Below are positions 1 to 7,526 of a stretch of 64,000 nucleotides of DNA, piece after piece. Both the position numbers and the translations under genes were made by a program. A model generated the notes under the pieces. That model was not told the DNA's origin. It did not search any database and saw only the letters and a program-made list of their open reading frames with translations. The stretch is from Microbacterium sp. AB (GTDB taxonomy: Bacteria > Actinomycetota > Actinomycetes > Actinomycetales > Microbacteriaceae), in NCBI RefSeq assembly GCF_032878875.1, contig NZ_CP118157.1, forward strand, positions 682,001-746,000. The letters run 5' to 3'. Numbering within the stretch: the stretch's first letter is position 1; every line of letters starts with the position of its first letter.

Positions 1-2
1 TC

Positions 3-599
3 GTGACGTCGGTCATCCGTCCGTACCGCCCGGCCGACCGCGCCGCGCTCGGCGACGTCTGCGTGCGGACGGCCGACGCCGGCGGCGACGCGACGGGGCT
101 GCTGAGCGACGACGGGCTCTGGCCCGCGCTGTTCTTCTTCCCGTACGCCGATCGCCATCCCGACCTTGCCTTCACGGTCGAGACGGACGGCCGCGCCGCG
201 GGCTACCTCGTGTGCGCGCCCGACACCGTCGCGTTCGAGACGTGGTTCCTCGACGAGTGGTGGCCGGCGCACGCGGAGCGGTTCCCGCACCCCGGCGATG
301 CGACGGGGCGCGAGGCGGATCTGCTGCGCTACGCATCCGGGCGCGGGCGCGAGACGCCGCCGTACGTGGCCGGCCATCCGGCGCATCTCCACATCGACCT
401 GCTGCCCGGAGCGCAGGGCCAGGGCGTCGGGCGCCGCCTCATCGGCCTGCTGCAGGACGCGCTGCGCGAGCGCGGCGTGCCCGGAGTGCACCTCGGCGCC
501 GATCCGGCGAACGCCGGGGCGCTCGTCTTCTACGAGCGGCTCGGCTTCACGCGGCTGCCCGGCGAGGGCTCGGCCGTCTTCGTGCGCTCGCTGCGGTAG
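3..599 (+). CDS. GNAT family N-acetyltransferase
   Basis: This 198-residue protein is a GCN5-related acetyltransferase, which moves an acetyl group from acetyl-CoA to an amine; the substrate cannot be told from sequence. The acetyl-CoA pyrophosphate-binding motif QGQGVGRR is at residues 138-145, and a C-terminal part with the typical 'FYERLGF' strand follows near residues 177-183. The start is a GTG at position 3. Any ribosome binding site lies outside the window, so an upstream start cannot be excluded. The N-terminal half, with its aromatic-rich segment near residues 41-49 and 81-88, resembles long GNAT proteins that carry an extra substrate-side lobe. It stands alone, followed in the same direction by a permease gene after 42 bases. 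Confidence 0.85.
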   Translation: MTSVIRPYRPADRAALGDVCVRTADAGGDATGLLSDDGLWPALFFFPYADRHPDLAFTVETDGRAAGYLVCAPDTVAFETWFLDEWWPAHAERFPHPGDATGREADLLRYASGRGRETPPYVAGHPAHLHIDLLPGAQGQGVGRRLIGLLQDALRERGVPGVHLGADPANAGALVFYERLGFTRLPGEGSAVFVRSLR

Positions 600-641
600 G
601 GCGGTCATCGCGCGACGTACGGCGTTGGTAGCGTTGACGGG

Positions 642-1505
642 TTGACCACGGCTGACTTGGAGGCGATCGATGGCGTCGATGTGCGGAGACCTCGCGAACG
701 GCGCGGCGTCGTGACCGAGGTGCGGCGGCGCGGCCCGAGGGCGATCGTCTCCTTCGTGCTCATCGGAGCGCTCGCCGGGTTCCTCTCGGGTCTGTTCGGC
801 GTCGGAGGCGGCACGGTCATCGTCCCGCTGCTCGTGCTGCTCGTCGGGTTCTCGCAGCGCTTCGGGGCGGGGACGTCGTCGGCGGCCATCCTGCCGACCG
901 CCGCGGTCGGCGTCGTCTCCTACGCGACGCAGGGGCAGGTCGACTGGATCGCCGGGCTCCTCATCGCGGCGGGGGCGGTGGTGGGCGCGCAGATCGGCGT
1001 GCGGCTGCTGCACATCCTCTCGGAGACCGTGCTGCGCTGGATCTTCGTGGGCTTCCTCGTCGTCGTCATCGTGAGCCTGTTCCTCATCGTCCCCTCGCGC
1101 GACGCCATGCTCGTGATCGACGGGCTCAACGGCACCGCGCTCGTGCTGCTCGGCCTCCTCACGGGCATCCTCTCGGGGCTCATCGGCGTCGGCGGCGGCA
1201 TCGTCGTCGTCCCCGTGCTCATGCTGCTGTTCGGGGTGAGCGATCTCGTGGCGAAGGGGACGTCGCTGCTCATGATGATCCCGACCTCGATCTCGGGCAC
1301 CGTCGCGAACTTCCGCAAGCGCAACGTCGACTTCGTCGCGGCCGGCTGCGTCGGTCTCGCCGCCTGCGCGATGACGCCGCTCGGAGCGTGGGTCGCGCAC
1401 CTCGTCGACCCCCAGCTCGGCAACGTCCTCTTCGCCGTGTTCCTGCTGATCATCGCGGCGCAGATGGCGCAGAAGGCGATCACGGCCGCCCGCACGTCGG
1501 CCTGA
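642..1505 (+). CDS. TSUP family (TauE/SafE) membrane permease
   Basis: An integral membrane protein of 287 residues from the TauE/SafE (TSUP) family, which exports or imports small sulfur or carboxylate anions such as sulfite or sulfoacetate. The family's duplicated signature is clear: a GVGGG-containing hairpin at residues 46-66 and again at 175-195, each opening a half of about four membrane segments. The real substrate is unknown. The start is uncertain: TTG at 642 gives a 30-residue polar, Arg-rich N-tail before the first membrane segment, and GTG codons further in (for example near codon 23) are alternatives. No obvious ribosome binding site precedes 642. Confidence 0.85.
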   Translation: MTTADLEAIDGVDVRRPRERRGVVTEVRRRGPRAIVSFVLIGALAGFLSGLFGVGGGTVIVPLLVLLVGFSQRFGAGTSSAAILPTAAVGVVSYATQGQVDWIAGLLIAAGAVVGAQIGVRLLHILSETVLRWIFVGFLVVVIVSLFLIVPSRDAMLVIDGLNGTALVLLGLLTGILSGLIGVGGGIVVVPVLMLLFGVSDLVAKGTSLLMMIPTSISGTVANFRKRNVDFVAAGCVGLAACAMTPLGAWVAHLVDPQLGNVLFAVFLLIIAAQMAQKAITAARTSA

Positions 1506-1584
1506 GCATCCGCCCGCCTGCCGACACTCCAGTTCGCCAGCGGGCGCGGGCCGGATGGCAGTGCGGATGGCGCCGCCGGGGGCG

Positions 1585-2070
1585 TCAGGCGCCGAGCCCG
1601 TGGACGAACGACCGCACGTGCGCGCGCAGACGCTGGATGCGCTCCTCGCGCGCGGCCTCGCGGTCGTATCCCTCGTAGGCGAGCGGCGGGAGCCTCCGCA
1701 CATTCGCGTTGCAGCCGAAGTTCGCGCAGACGAGCGTGCCGATCGTGTCGCCCTTGCGCCCGGCGGCCCCCGCCTTGCGTGCGGAGAAGAACTGCACGTC
1801 GTTGGCGAGCGTCACGTCTTCGCACCACGAGCACTGAGCGCGCGTGAGCGTGCGCTGCTCCGCCTGACGCAGCAGCACGCCGACGGGTCCGCCGGCGATC
1901 TCGGCGACGACGTACGCGCGTCGCGGCAGCTTCGGGTCGGCCCAGCCGAGGAAGTCGAGGCGCGTGAAGTCGCGGTCGGCGACGTCGGCGGGAAGGGAGA
2001 GGTCGGAGGCCTCCTTGCGGGAGGCGTTGAGGAACGATGCGCGGATGTCGCGCTCGGCGAACGGTGTCAT
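1585..2070 (-). CDS. FBP domain protein (EF-G-binding treble-clef zinc finger)
   Basis: A 161-residue protein matching the FBP family, whose C-terminal treble-clef zinc finger resembles that of FusB-type proteins that bind elongation factor G. The N-terminal half is a helical region with the 'DFLGWADP' and 'RRAYVV' segments. The C-terminal half has a CxxC pair (CSWC, about residues 80-83) and a second pair in 'VCANFGCN' (about residues 114-120), the expected four zinc ligands, with an Arg-rich tail. Actinobacterial members are housekeeping-like and often of unknown role; a part in translation or fusidic acid tolerance is inference from family. It is transcribed away from the MaoC genes. Confidence 0.8.
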   Translation of the reverse strand: MTPFAERDIRASFLNASRKEASDLSLPADVADRDFTRLDFLGWADPKLPRRAYVVAEIAGGPVGVLLRQAEQRTLTRAQCSWCEDVTLANDVQFFSARKAGAAGRKGDTIGTLVCANFGCNANVRRLPPLAYEGYDREAAREERIQRLRAHVRSFVHGLGA

Positions 2071-2392
2071 GTCGGTCTTTCGTGGGCGTGCTCACGACTC
2101 GCGAGCATCCGGACCCGCCGTGAGAACGCGTGCGGCACGTGCATCCTCGCGGGCATGACGGATCGTCGCGGAAGGAGCGATACGGATGAGGGAAGCGGCG
2201 CGCGGACGGCGCGCGGGATCGAGCGGCTCGCGGCGGCGAGCGCGTTCAGCCTCTGACGCCGGCGCAGGAAGCGCCGGCGACCTCCTCACGCGTGCGGGGC
2301 ACGCTCATCGCGATGGACACGCCCCCGAGTCTACGCATGTCGACGCCGTCGGGGACGAGCACGTCCGCAGCCCCGCTCGTTAGGATGGCCGG
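2071..2392. other. Divergent intergenic region with a leaderless promoter for the MaoC genes
   Basis: This 322-base gap separates the FBP gene (minus) from the MaoC-murB genes (plus). A TAGGAT -10 box at 2381-2386 lies seven bases before the GTG at 2393, which implies a leaderless transcript; no convincing -35 is visible. A short GC palindrome (CGCCGGCG, seven bases, CGCCGGCG) sits near 2259-2281. I see no supported gene here; the short frames are high-GC artefacts. Confidence 0.45.
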
Positions 2393-2851
2393 GTGCCCGT
2401 GAACCCCGAACTCGTCGGACGGCAGTTCCCTCCGACGCCCGCGTACCTGGTCGGTCGCGAGAAGGTGCGCGAGTTCGCGCGCGCCGTCTTCGCCGACGCC
2501 CCGCAGCACAGCGACCCGGAGGCCGCCCGCGCACTGGGCTACGCCGACGTCGTGGCGCCGCCGACCTTCGCGATGGTCGTGCAGGACCACACGCTGCAGC
2601 AGCTCCTCCACGAGCCCGGCAGCGGCATCGCCCTCGAGCGGACGATCCACGCCGAGCAGCGCTTCCGCTACACCCGGCCCATCGTGGCGGGCGACGAGCT
2701 CACCGCGACGCTCACGGTCACGGGCATCCGCACGGTCGGCGCGAACGCCATGATCACGAGCGACGCCGAGATCGCCGACGCCGCGGGGGAGCACGTCGTC
2801 ACCGCGACGAGCGTGCTGCTCGTCGGCGGAGAGGGGGACGAGGATGCCTGA
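2393..2851 (+). CDS. MaoC-like dehydratase, HadA-type N-terminal subunit
   Basis: This 152-residue single hot-dog-fold protein matches the MaoC/FAS1 dehydratase N-terminal family (HadA/HadC-like), which with a catalytic partner hydrates or dehydrates acyl-thioesters. 'PPTFAMV' and 'HAEQRFRYTRPIVAGDEL' are family features. This subunit lacks the full catalytic D-x4-H hydratase motif, as expected for the structural half. The next gene, overlapping by 8 bases, supplies the catalytic half, so the two likely form a heterodimer. Start: GTG at 2393 right after a -10 box, so probably leaderless. In mycobacteria the HadABC complex acts in mycolate elongation; here a role in fatty-acid or acyl-CoA dehydration is inferred. 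Confidence 0.85.
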   Translation: MPVNPELVGRQFPPTPAYLVGREKVREFARAVFADAPQHSDPEAARALGYADVVAPPTFAMVVQDHTLQQLLHEPGSGIALERTIHAEQRFRYTRPIVAGDELTATLTVTGIRTVGANAMITSDAEIADAAGEHVVTATSVLLVGGEGDEDA

Positions 2852-3248
2852 GCTGACCGTCGGAGACGTCGTCGCCGAGCGCACCGTCCACCTCACGCGC
2901 GAGTCGCTCGTGCGGTACGCCGGCGCATCCGGCGACTTCAATCCCATCCACTACCGCGACGACGTCGCGACGTCCGTGGGGCTCCCCGGCGTCCTCGCGC
3001 ACGGCATGCTCACGATGGGCCTCGCCGTGGGCACGATCGCCGAGTGGCTCGGAGACGCCGGCCGCATCCTCGAGTACGGCGTGCGCTTCACGCGTCCGGT
3101 CGTCGTCGATCCCGAGACGGGCGCCGACGTGTCGGTGTCGGCGAAGATCGGCCAGCTCGACGACGACACCGCGCGCGTCGACCTCACCGTGAAGCACGCC
3201 GACACGACCGTGCTCGGCAAGGCGCAGGTGCGCGTCCGCCTCGCATGA
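2844..3248 (+). CDS. MaoC-like dehydratase, HadB-type catalytic subunit
   Basis: A 134-residue hot-dog protein, the catalytic partner of the preceding gene. The hydratase motif is present: the 'YAGASGDFNPIHY' segment (about residues 25-37) carries the Asp and His that activate water in (R)-specific hydratase 2 enzymes, followed by 'GVLAHGMLTMG'. It overlaps the previous gene by 8 bases and murB by 4 bases (ATGA), so the three genes are likely co-transcribed and translationally coupled. HadAB-MurB clustering is frequent in actinobacteria; the exact acyl chain acted on is not shown by sequence. Confidence 0.88.
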   Translation: MPELTVGDVVAERTVHLTRESLVRYAGASGDFNPIHYRDDVATSVGLPGVLAHGMLTMGLAVGTIAEWLGDAGRILEYGVRFTRPVVVDPETGADVSVSAKIGQLDDDTARVDLTVKHADTTVLGKAQVRVRLA

Positions 3249-4372
3249 CCGCCATCCCGCTGTCGCAGCTCACCACGCTGCGCGTCGGCGCCGCCCCCGA
3301 GCGGATGGTCGACGCGCACACCCGCGAGGAGCTCGTCGCAGCCCTCTGGGATGTATGGGCGGACGGCGGCGAGTGGATGGTCCTCGGCGGCGGGTCGAAC
3401 CTGCTCGTGGGGGACGACCCGTTCCCCGGCACGGTCGTCCGCATCCTGACCCGCGGCGTCGAGATCGCCGGCGGCGCACGCGAGGGCTTCGTGCGCGTGC
3501 GCGTCGAGGCCGGGCAGAACTGGGACGAGCTCGTCGCCTGGTCGGTCTCGCAGGGGCTCGCGGGCATCGAGGCGATGTCGGGCATCCCCGGCACGGCCGG
3601 GGCGGCGCCCATCCAGAACGTCGGCGCCTACGGGCAGGAGATCGTGCAGACGCTCGTCGAGGTGGACCTCGTCGACGAGCGCACGGGCGAGGTGTCGGCC
3701 GTCCCGGCCGGCGACCTCGGGCTCGGGCCGCGCACATCCGTGCTCAAGCGCCACGGCGGCGGCGCGCCCGAGCGGGAGGCCGTCGTCCTCTCGCTCACCC
3801 TCGAGCTCGAGCGGGTCGGGACGGGGGAGCGTCCCCTGCACGACGCGCGGCTCCGCACCGCGATCGGCCTGCCCGACGGCGCCGAGATCTCCCTCGCGGG
3901 GATCCGCGACCGGGTCCTCGCCATCCGCGCGTCGAAGGGCATGGTCCTCGACGGCCCCGATCCCGATACGCACAGCGCCGGGTCGTTCTTCCAGAACCCG
4001 ATCCTGCCGGAGTCGGTCGCGCGGACGCTCCCCGACGACTGCCCGCGCTGGGCCGTCGAGCCCGACCTCGACCCCGTCGTCGTCATCCCGCTCGAGTCGT
4101 ACGACGGGGCCCTGCCGCCCGTCGTCTCGTCGCGCGTCGACGTCAAGGTGCCGGCGGCCTGGCTCATCGAGCACGCCGGCGTCTCGAAGGGCTTCCGGCT
4201 GCCGCACTCGCGCGCGGGCGTCTCGACCAAGCACGCGCTCGCCCTCACCAACCGCGGTGGCGCGACCGGCGGCGAGGTCGCCGAGCTCGCCCGGTTCATC
4301 CAGAGCCGCGTCGCCGCCGAGTTCGGCATCGTGCTGCAGCCCGAGCCCGTGCTCGTGGGCGTCGAGCTGTAG
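3245..4372 (+). CDS. murB: UDP-N-acetylmuramate dehydrogenase
   Basis: MurB (375 residues) reduces UDP-GlcNAc-enolpyruvate to UDP-MurNAc with NADPH and FAD in cytoplasmic peptidoglycan precursor synthesis. Evidence: the FAD-binding segment 'GGGSNLLVGD' near residues 48-57, 'GIPGTAGAAPIQNVGAYG' near 115-132, and 'HSAGSFFQNP' near residue 245, whose Ser is the usual proton donor. The C-terminal domain carries the usual 'KGFRLPHSRAGVSTKHALALTNRG' region. Start chosen at ATG 3245, which overlaps the stop of the previous gene as ATGA. The reading frame is open further upstream, but that stretch runs through the dehydratase gene and has no family similarity. Confidence 0.95.
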   Translation: MTAIPLSQLTTLRVGAAPERMVDAHTREELVAALWDVWADGGEWMVLGGGSNLLVGDDPFPGTVVRILTRGVEIAGGAREGFVRVRVEAGQNWDELVAWSVSQGLAGIEAMSGIPGTAGAAPIQNVGAYGQEIVQTLVEVDLVDERTGEVSAVPAGDLGLGPRTSVLKRHGGGAPEREAVVLSLTLELERVGTGERPLHDARLRTAIGLPDGAEISLAGIRDRVLAIRASKGMVLDGPDPDTHSAGSFFQNPILPESVARTLPDDCPRWAVEPDLDPVVVIPLESYDGALPPVVSSRVDVKVPAAWLIEHAGVSKGFRLPHSRAGVSTKHALALTNRGGATGGEVAELARFIQSRVAAEFGIVLQPEPVLVGVEL

Positions 4373-4374
4373 CG

Positions 4375-5079
4375 ATGGCCGAGCGCGTCACGCGGACGCA
4401 GGCGGTCGTCGACGGCCTGCTCGACGCGATCATCGCCGGGCGTCTCGTCGCGGGGGAGCCGCTGCCGCCTGAGGCCGATCTCGCCGCGGAGCTCGAGGTG
4501 TCCCGCCTGACGCTGCGCGAGGGCGTCCGTCTGCTGCAGGCGCAGGGCGTCATCGTGCCGGTGCCGGGGAGCAGGCACCGGATCGCGCCGACGGCGGAGT
4601 GGACGGGTCTCGACGCCGTCGTGCGGCACGCCCGCAGCGCGGACGCACGGGAGCGCTCCTCGCTCGAGATGCTCGAGATGCGCGTGATGTTCGAGACGGG
4701 CGCGGCCGAGCTCGCCGCGACGCGTCGAGAGGACGACGACGTCGTCGAGCTCGGAGCCTCGCTGGAGCGGATGCGCGGGGCGCACGCGCGGGGGGACGTC
4801 GCGGTGTTCGTGGAGGCGGACCTCGCGTTCCACGACGTCATCATCCGCGCGGCGGACAACCGCATCCTCGTCGCCTCCATGCGGCCGCTGACCTCGATGC
4901 TCGAGGCCACGCGGAGCGAGACGAGCGCCGTCCCCCAGATCCGCGCGCACGCGCTGGCCGAGCACGCGTCCATCCTCGCGGCGATGGCGGAGGGGTCCGC
5001 GGAGGCGGCACGCGAGGCGATGGCGAGCCATATGCGGCAGACGCGCGACGACCTCCTCACCTACGTGCACGGACGCTGA
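4375..5079 (+). CDS. FadR-subfamily GntR transcriptional regulator (FCD domain)
   Basis: A 234-residue regulator: N-terminal winged helix-turn-helix (residues 1-65, with 'PLPPEADLAAELEVSRLTLR' as the recognition region) and an all-helical C-terminal FCD ligand domain (about 85-225) with Asp/His metal-site residues such as 'DLAFHDVII'. FCD regulators usually sense the carboxylate whose catabolism they control. It lies directly upstream of a sugar-acid catabolic operon, and a perfect 7-1-7 inverted repeat sits at 5115-5129 between them, so local control by repression is likely. ATG at 4375 is three bases after the murB stop; the open frame extends upstream without homology. Confidence 0.9.
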   Translation: MAERVTRTQAVVDGLLDAIIAGRLVAGEPLPPEADLAAELEVSRLTLREGVRLLQAQGVIVPVPGSRHRIAPTAEWTGLDAVVRHARSADARERSSLEMLEMRVMFETGAAELAATRREDDDVVELGASLERMRGAHARGDVAVFVEADLAFHDVIIRAADNRILVASMRPLTSMLEATRSETSAVPQIRAHALAEHASILAAMAEGSAEAAREAMASHMRQTRDDLLTYVHGR

Positions 5080-5085
5080 CGGATT

Positions 5086-5129
5086 TTGCGGTGCGCGGCA
5101 TCCTCCGCTAGCTTCGATATCTGATATCG
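5086..5129 (+). promoter_or_regulatory. Promoter and GntR-type operator of the DUF1537 operon
   Basis: A -35 like TTGCGG (5086-5091) and a -10 like TAGCTT (5109-5114) are 17 bases apart. Directly after the -10 lies CGATATC-T-GATATCG (5115-5129), a perfect inverted repeat covering the expected start point. The AT-rich palindrome is typical in size and placement for a GntR/FCD operator, and the regulator gene ends 36 bases upstream of it. Binding would block transcription initiation. The pairing with the regulator is inference. Confidence 0.65.
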
Positions 5130-5178
5130 GATTTCCCGTCACCCCGACCCGTCACACCCCAGGAACAAAGGAGTTCGC

Positions 5179-6582
5179 GTGCACGTCGACGCTCTGCTGG
5201 CCCCCCTTCCCGCTCCCGTCGAGGTCACCGCGGCCGACGTGAGCGCGGAGGTCAACGAGGCGAGCCTCGTGGTCGTCCTCGACGACGACCCGACGGGGAC
5301 GCAGTCGGTCGCGCACCTGCCCGTGCTGACCCGCTGGGAGCGCGAGGACCTCGACGGCGCGATCGCCACGGGCGCCCCGGCCGTGTACGTGCTCACGAAC
5401 ACGCGATCGCTCGACGAGGAGACCGCCGCGCGGCGAGGCCGGGAGGTCGTCGCCGCGGCGCTCGCGGCGGCCCGCTCCGTCGGCAGGCACGTGACGTTCG
5501 TCTCGCGCGGAGACTCGACCCTGCGCGGGCACTTCCCGCTCGAGACGGATGTGCTCGCCGCCGAGATCGTCGCCCACGGGGGGCGTGAGCCGGCCCTGAC
5601 GCTGCTCGTCCCCGCCTTCCCCGACGCCGGGCGCATCACGGTCGACGCGGTGCACTACTGGGTCGTCGACGGCGAGGCCACGCCCGTCGGCGAGACCGCC
5701 TTCGCGGAGGACGCGACGTTCGGGTTCTCCTCCTCCGACCTGCGCGACTGGGTCGAGGAGAAGACCGCGGGGCGCATCCTCGCGGCCGACGTCGCCGCCC
5801 TCACGATCGACGTCATCCGCTCGGGGGCCCTGGCCGTCGAGGAGTTCCTCCGCGCGCTCACCCCGGGCACGGTCGTCGCCGTCGACGTCGTCGAGGAGAC
5901 CGACATGCGCGTCGTGGCCCTCGCCGTCCACCGCCTGCGCGATCGCGACGTGCTGCTCCGCGTCGGCCCGCCGTATGTGCGCGCGCACATCGGGCAGGCG
6001 ATCGCCGAGCCCGTGCGCGCCGCGGACATCCCCTTCGCCCACGACCGCGGCGGGCTCATCGTCGTCGGCAGCCACGTCCCCCTCACGACCGCCCAGCTCG
6101 ACGAGCTGCGGCGCGCTCGCCCCGAGACCGCGACGATCGAGCTCGACGTGCGGAGCCTCATCGACGACCGGCGGGATGCCCATCTCGACGCGCAGGCTTC
6201 CGCCGTCGCGAGGGCGCTCGCCGACGGCAGCGTCGTCGTCCACACCACGCGCGAGCTCGTGACGGGGGCGGACGGCGAGGAGAGCCTCGACATCGCGCGC
6301 CGCGTCTCGGGCGGCGTCGTCGAGCTCGTGCGCCGCGTGCTCGCGATCGCCCCGCCGAGGTTCGTCATCGCCAAGGGCGGGATCACGTCGAGCGACGTCG
6401 CGAGCGAGGCCCTCGAGATCCGCCGTGCGACCGTGCTCGGCCCCCTGCTCCCCGGCATCGTGTCGCTGTGGCAGCCCGAGACCGGCCCCGCCGTCGGCAT
6501 CCCGTATGTCGTCTTCGCCGGCAACGTCGGCGACACCGACTCGCTCGCGAAGGTCGTCGCGACCCTCGCCGACGCGCGCTGA
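5179..6582 (+). CDS. Four-carbon acid sugar kinase (DUF1537 family)
   Basis: A 467-residue kinase of the DUF1537 family, which phosphorylates four-carbon sugar acids (D- or L-threonate, erythronate, or their 2-oxo derivatives). The N-terminal substrate domain has 'LDDDPTGTQS' (about 34-43) and 'SRGDSTLRGHF' (about 110-120). The C-terminal nucleotide domain has 'AKGGITSSDVA' (about 397-407) and 'VFAGNVGD' (about 450-457). GTG start at 5179, preceded by AAAGGAG. Family members work with a dehydrogenase plus an aldolase/decarboxylase or PdxA2. Only the dehydrogenase is adjacent here, so the substrate isomer cannot be fixed from context. Confidence 0.9.
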   Translation: MHVDALLAPLPAPVEVTAADVSAEVNEASLVVVLDDDPTGTQSVAHLPVLTRWEREDLDGAIATGAPAVYVLTNTRSLDEETAARRGREVVAAALAAARSVGRHVTFVSRGDSTLRGHFPLETDVLAAEIVAHGGREPALTLLVPAFPDAGRITVDAVHYWVVDGEATPVGETAFAEDATFGFSSSDLRDWVEEKTAGRILAADVAALTIDVIRSGALAVEEFLRALTPGTVVAVDVVEETDMRVVALAVHRLRDRDVLLRVGPPYVRAHIGQAIAEPVRAADIPFAHDRGGLIVVGSHVPLTTAQLDELRRARPETATIELDVRSLIDDRRDAHLDAQASAVARALADGSVVVHTTRELVTGADGEESLDIARRVSGGVVELVRRVLAIAPPRFVIAKGGITSSDVASEALEIRRATVLGPLLPGIVSLWQPETGPAVGIPYVVFAGNVGDTDSLAKVVATLADAR

Positions 6583-6606
6583 ACCCCTCCCACAGATAGG
6601 AAAGTC

Positions 6607-7497
6607 ATGACATCCACCGTCGCTGTCATCGGTCTCGGAGCCATGGGGCTCCCGATGGCCACCCGGCTCGCCCAGCGCTTCGACGTGCGCGGCTTCGACA
6701 TCGCCCCCGAGCGCGTGGCGCTCGCGGCCGGGAACGGCGTGGCCGCTTCCCCCTCTGCCGCCGACGCGGTCTCCGGCGCCGACGCCGTGCTCGTCGCCGT
6801 GCGCACGGGCGGCCAGCTCCACGACCTCCTCTTCGGCGACGCCGGACTCGCGCCGCACCTCGCGGACGGATCCGTCGTCATCCTGACGAGCACCGTGGGG
6901 ACCGAGGGGATCGGCGACATCGCCGCTCGTCTCGCGGAGCAGGGCGCCCACCTCGTCGACGCCCCCCTGTCGGGCGGCCCCGTCCGCGCGGGCGAGGGCG
7001 ATCTGCTGATCGTCGTGGGCGCCGCGCCGAGCGCATTGGAGACCGCCCGCCCCGTCCTCGACCAGCTCGCGTCGACGCTCTCGATCGTCGGCGAGAAGCC
7101 GGGAGACGGTCAGGCGCTCAAGACCGTCAACCAGCTGCTGTGCGGCGTCCACATCGCCGCGGCCGCCGAGGCGCTCGCGCTGGCCGACGCCCTGGGGCTC
7201 GACCGCGAGAAGACGCTGGAGGCGCTGACGGCGGGAGCGGCGAGCTCGTTCATGCTCGGCAACCGCGGCCCGCGCGCCCTGCAGGCGTACGACGAGGAGG
7301 GCGCCGAGGTGCTCAGCCGCCTCGACATCTTCGTGAAGGACCTCGGCATCGTGGGCGACGCGGCCCGTCGGGCGCACCTCTCGACGCCCGTGGCGGCCGC
7401 GGCGGAGCAGCTGTTCCTCCTCGGCGAGGCGCAGGGGCTCGGAGCCCGCGACGACTCCGCCGTCATTCGCGTCGTCGCCCCCGAGCGCCGCTCCTAG
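6607..7497 (+). CDS. NAD(P)-dependent beta-hydroxyacid dehydrogenase (LtnD-like)
   Basis: This 296-residue enzyme belongs to the beta-hydroxyacid dehydrogenase family (3-hydroxyisobutyrate, tartronate semialdehyde and threonate dehydrogenases). Visible: the dinucleotide fold 'GLGAMGLPMA' at residues 8-17, the substrate loop 'DAPLSGGPVRAGEG' near 119-132, and the catalytic-Lys segment 'KTVNQLL' near 170-176. Next to a DUF1537 kinase, the best fit is LtnD/DenD-like oxidation of a four-carbon sugar acid at C2 before phosphorylation. The start follows a good ribosome binding site (ATAGGAAAG) 24 bases after the kinase stop, consistent with one operon. Confidence 0.85.
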   Translation: MTSTVAVIGLGAMGLPMATRLAQRFDVRGFDIAPERVALAAGNGVAASPSAADAVSGADAVLVAVRTGGQLHDLLFGDAGLAPHLADGSVVILTSTVGTEGIGDIAARLAEQGAHLVDAPLSGGPVRAGEGDLLIVVGAAPSALETARPVLDQLASTLSIVGEKPGDGQALKTVNQLLCGVHIAAAAEALALADALGLDREKTLEALTAGAASSFMLGNRGPRALQAYDEEGAEVLSRLDIFVKDLGIVGDAARRAHLSTPVAAAAEQLFLLGEAQGLGARDDSAVIRVVAPERRS

Positions 7498-7526
7498 CGC
7501 GCCCCCGACCTGAAAGAAGAGATCCA

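Noticed and set aside
2259..2281. Short GC palindrome CGCCGGCG repeated with a 7-base spacer as an operator
   Set aside because: Such GC palindromes arise often by chance at this base composition and the site is not next to a promoter element.
5152..7377. A 741-codon minus-strand open frame across the DUF1537 kinase and dehydrogenase
   Set aside because: No recognisable motif and typical antisense codon pattern; the plus-strand genes fully explain the region.
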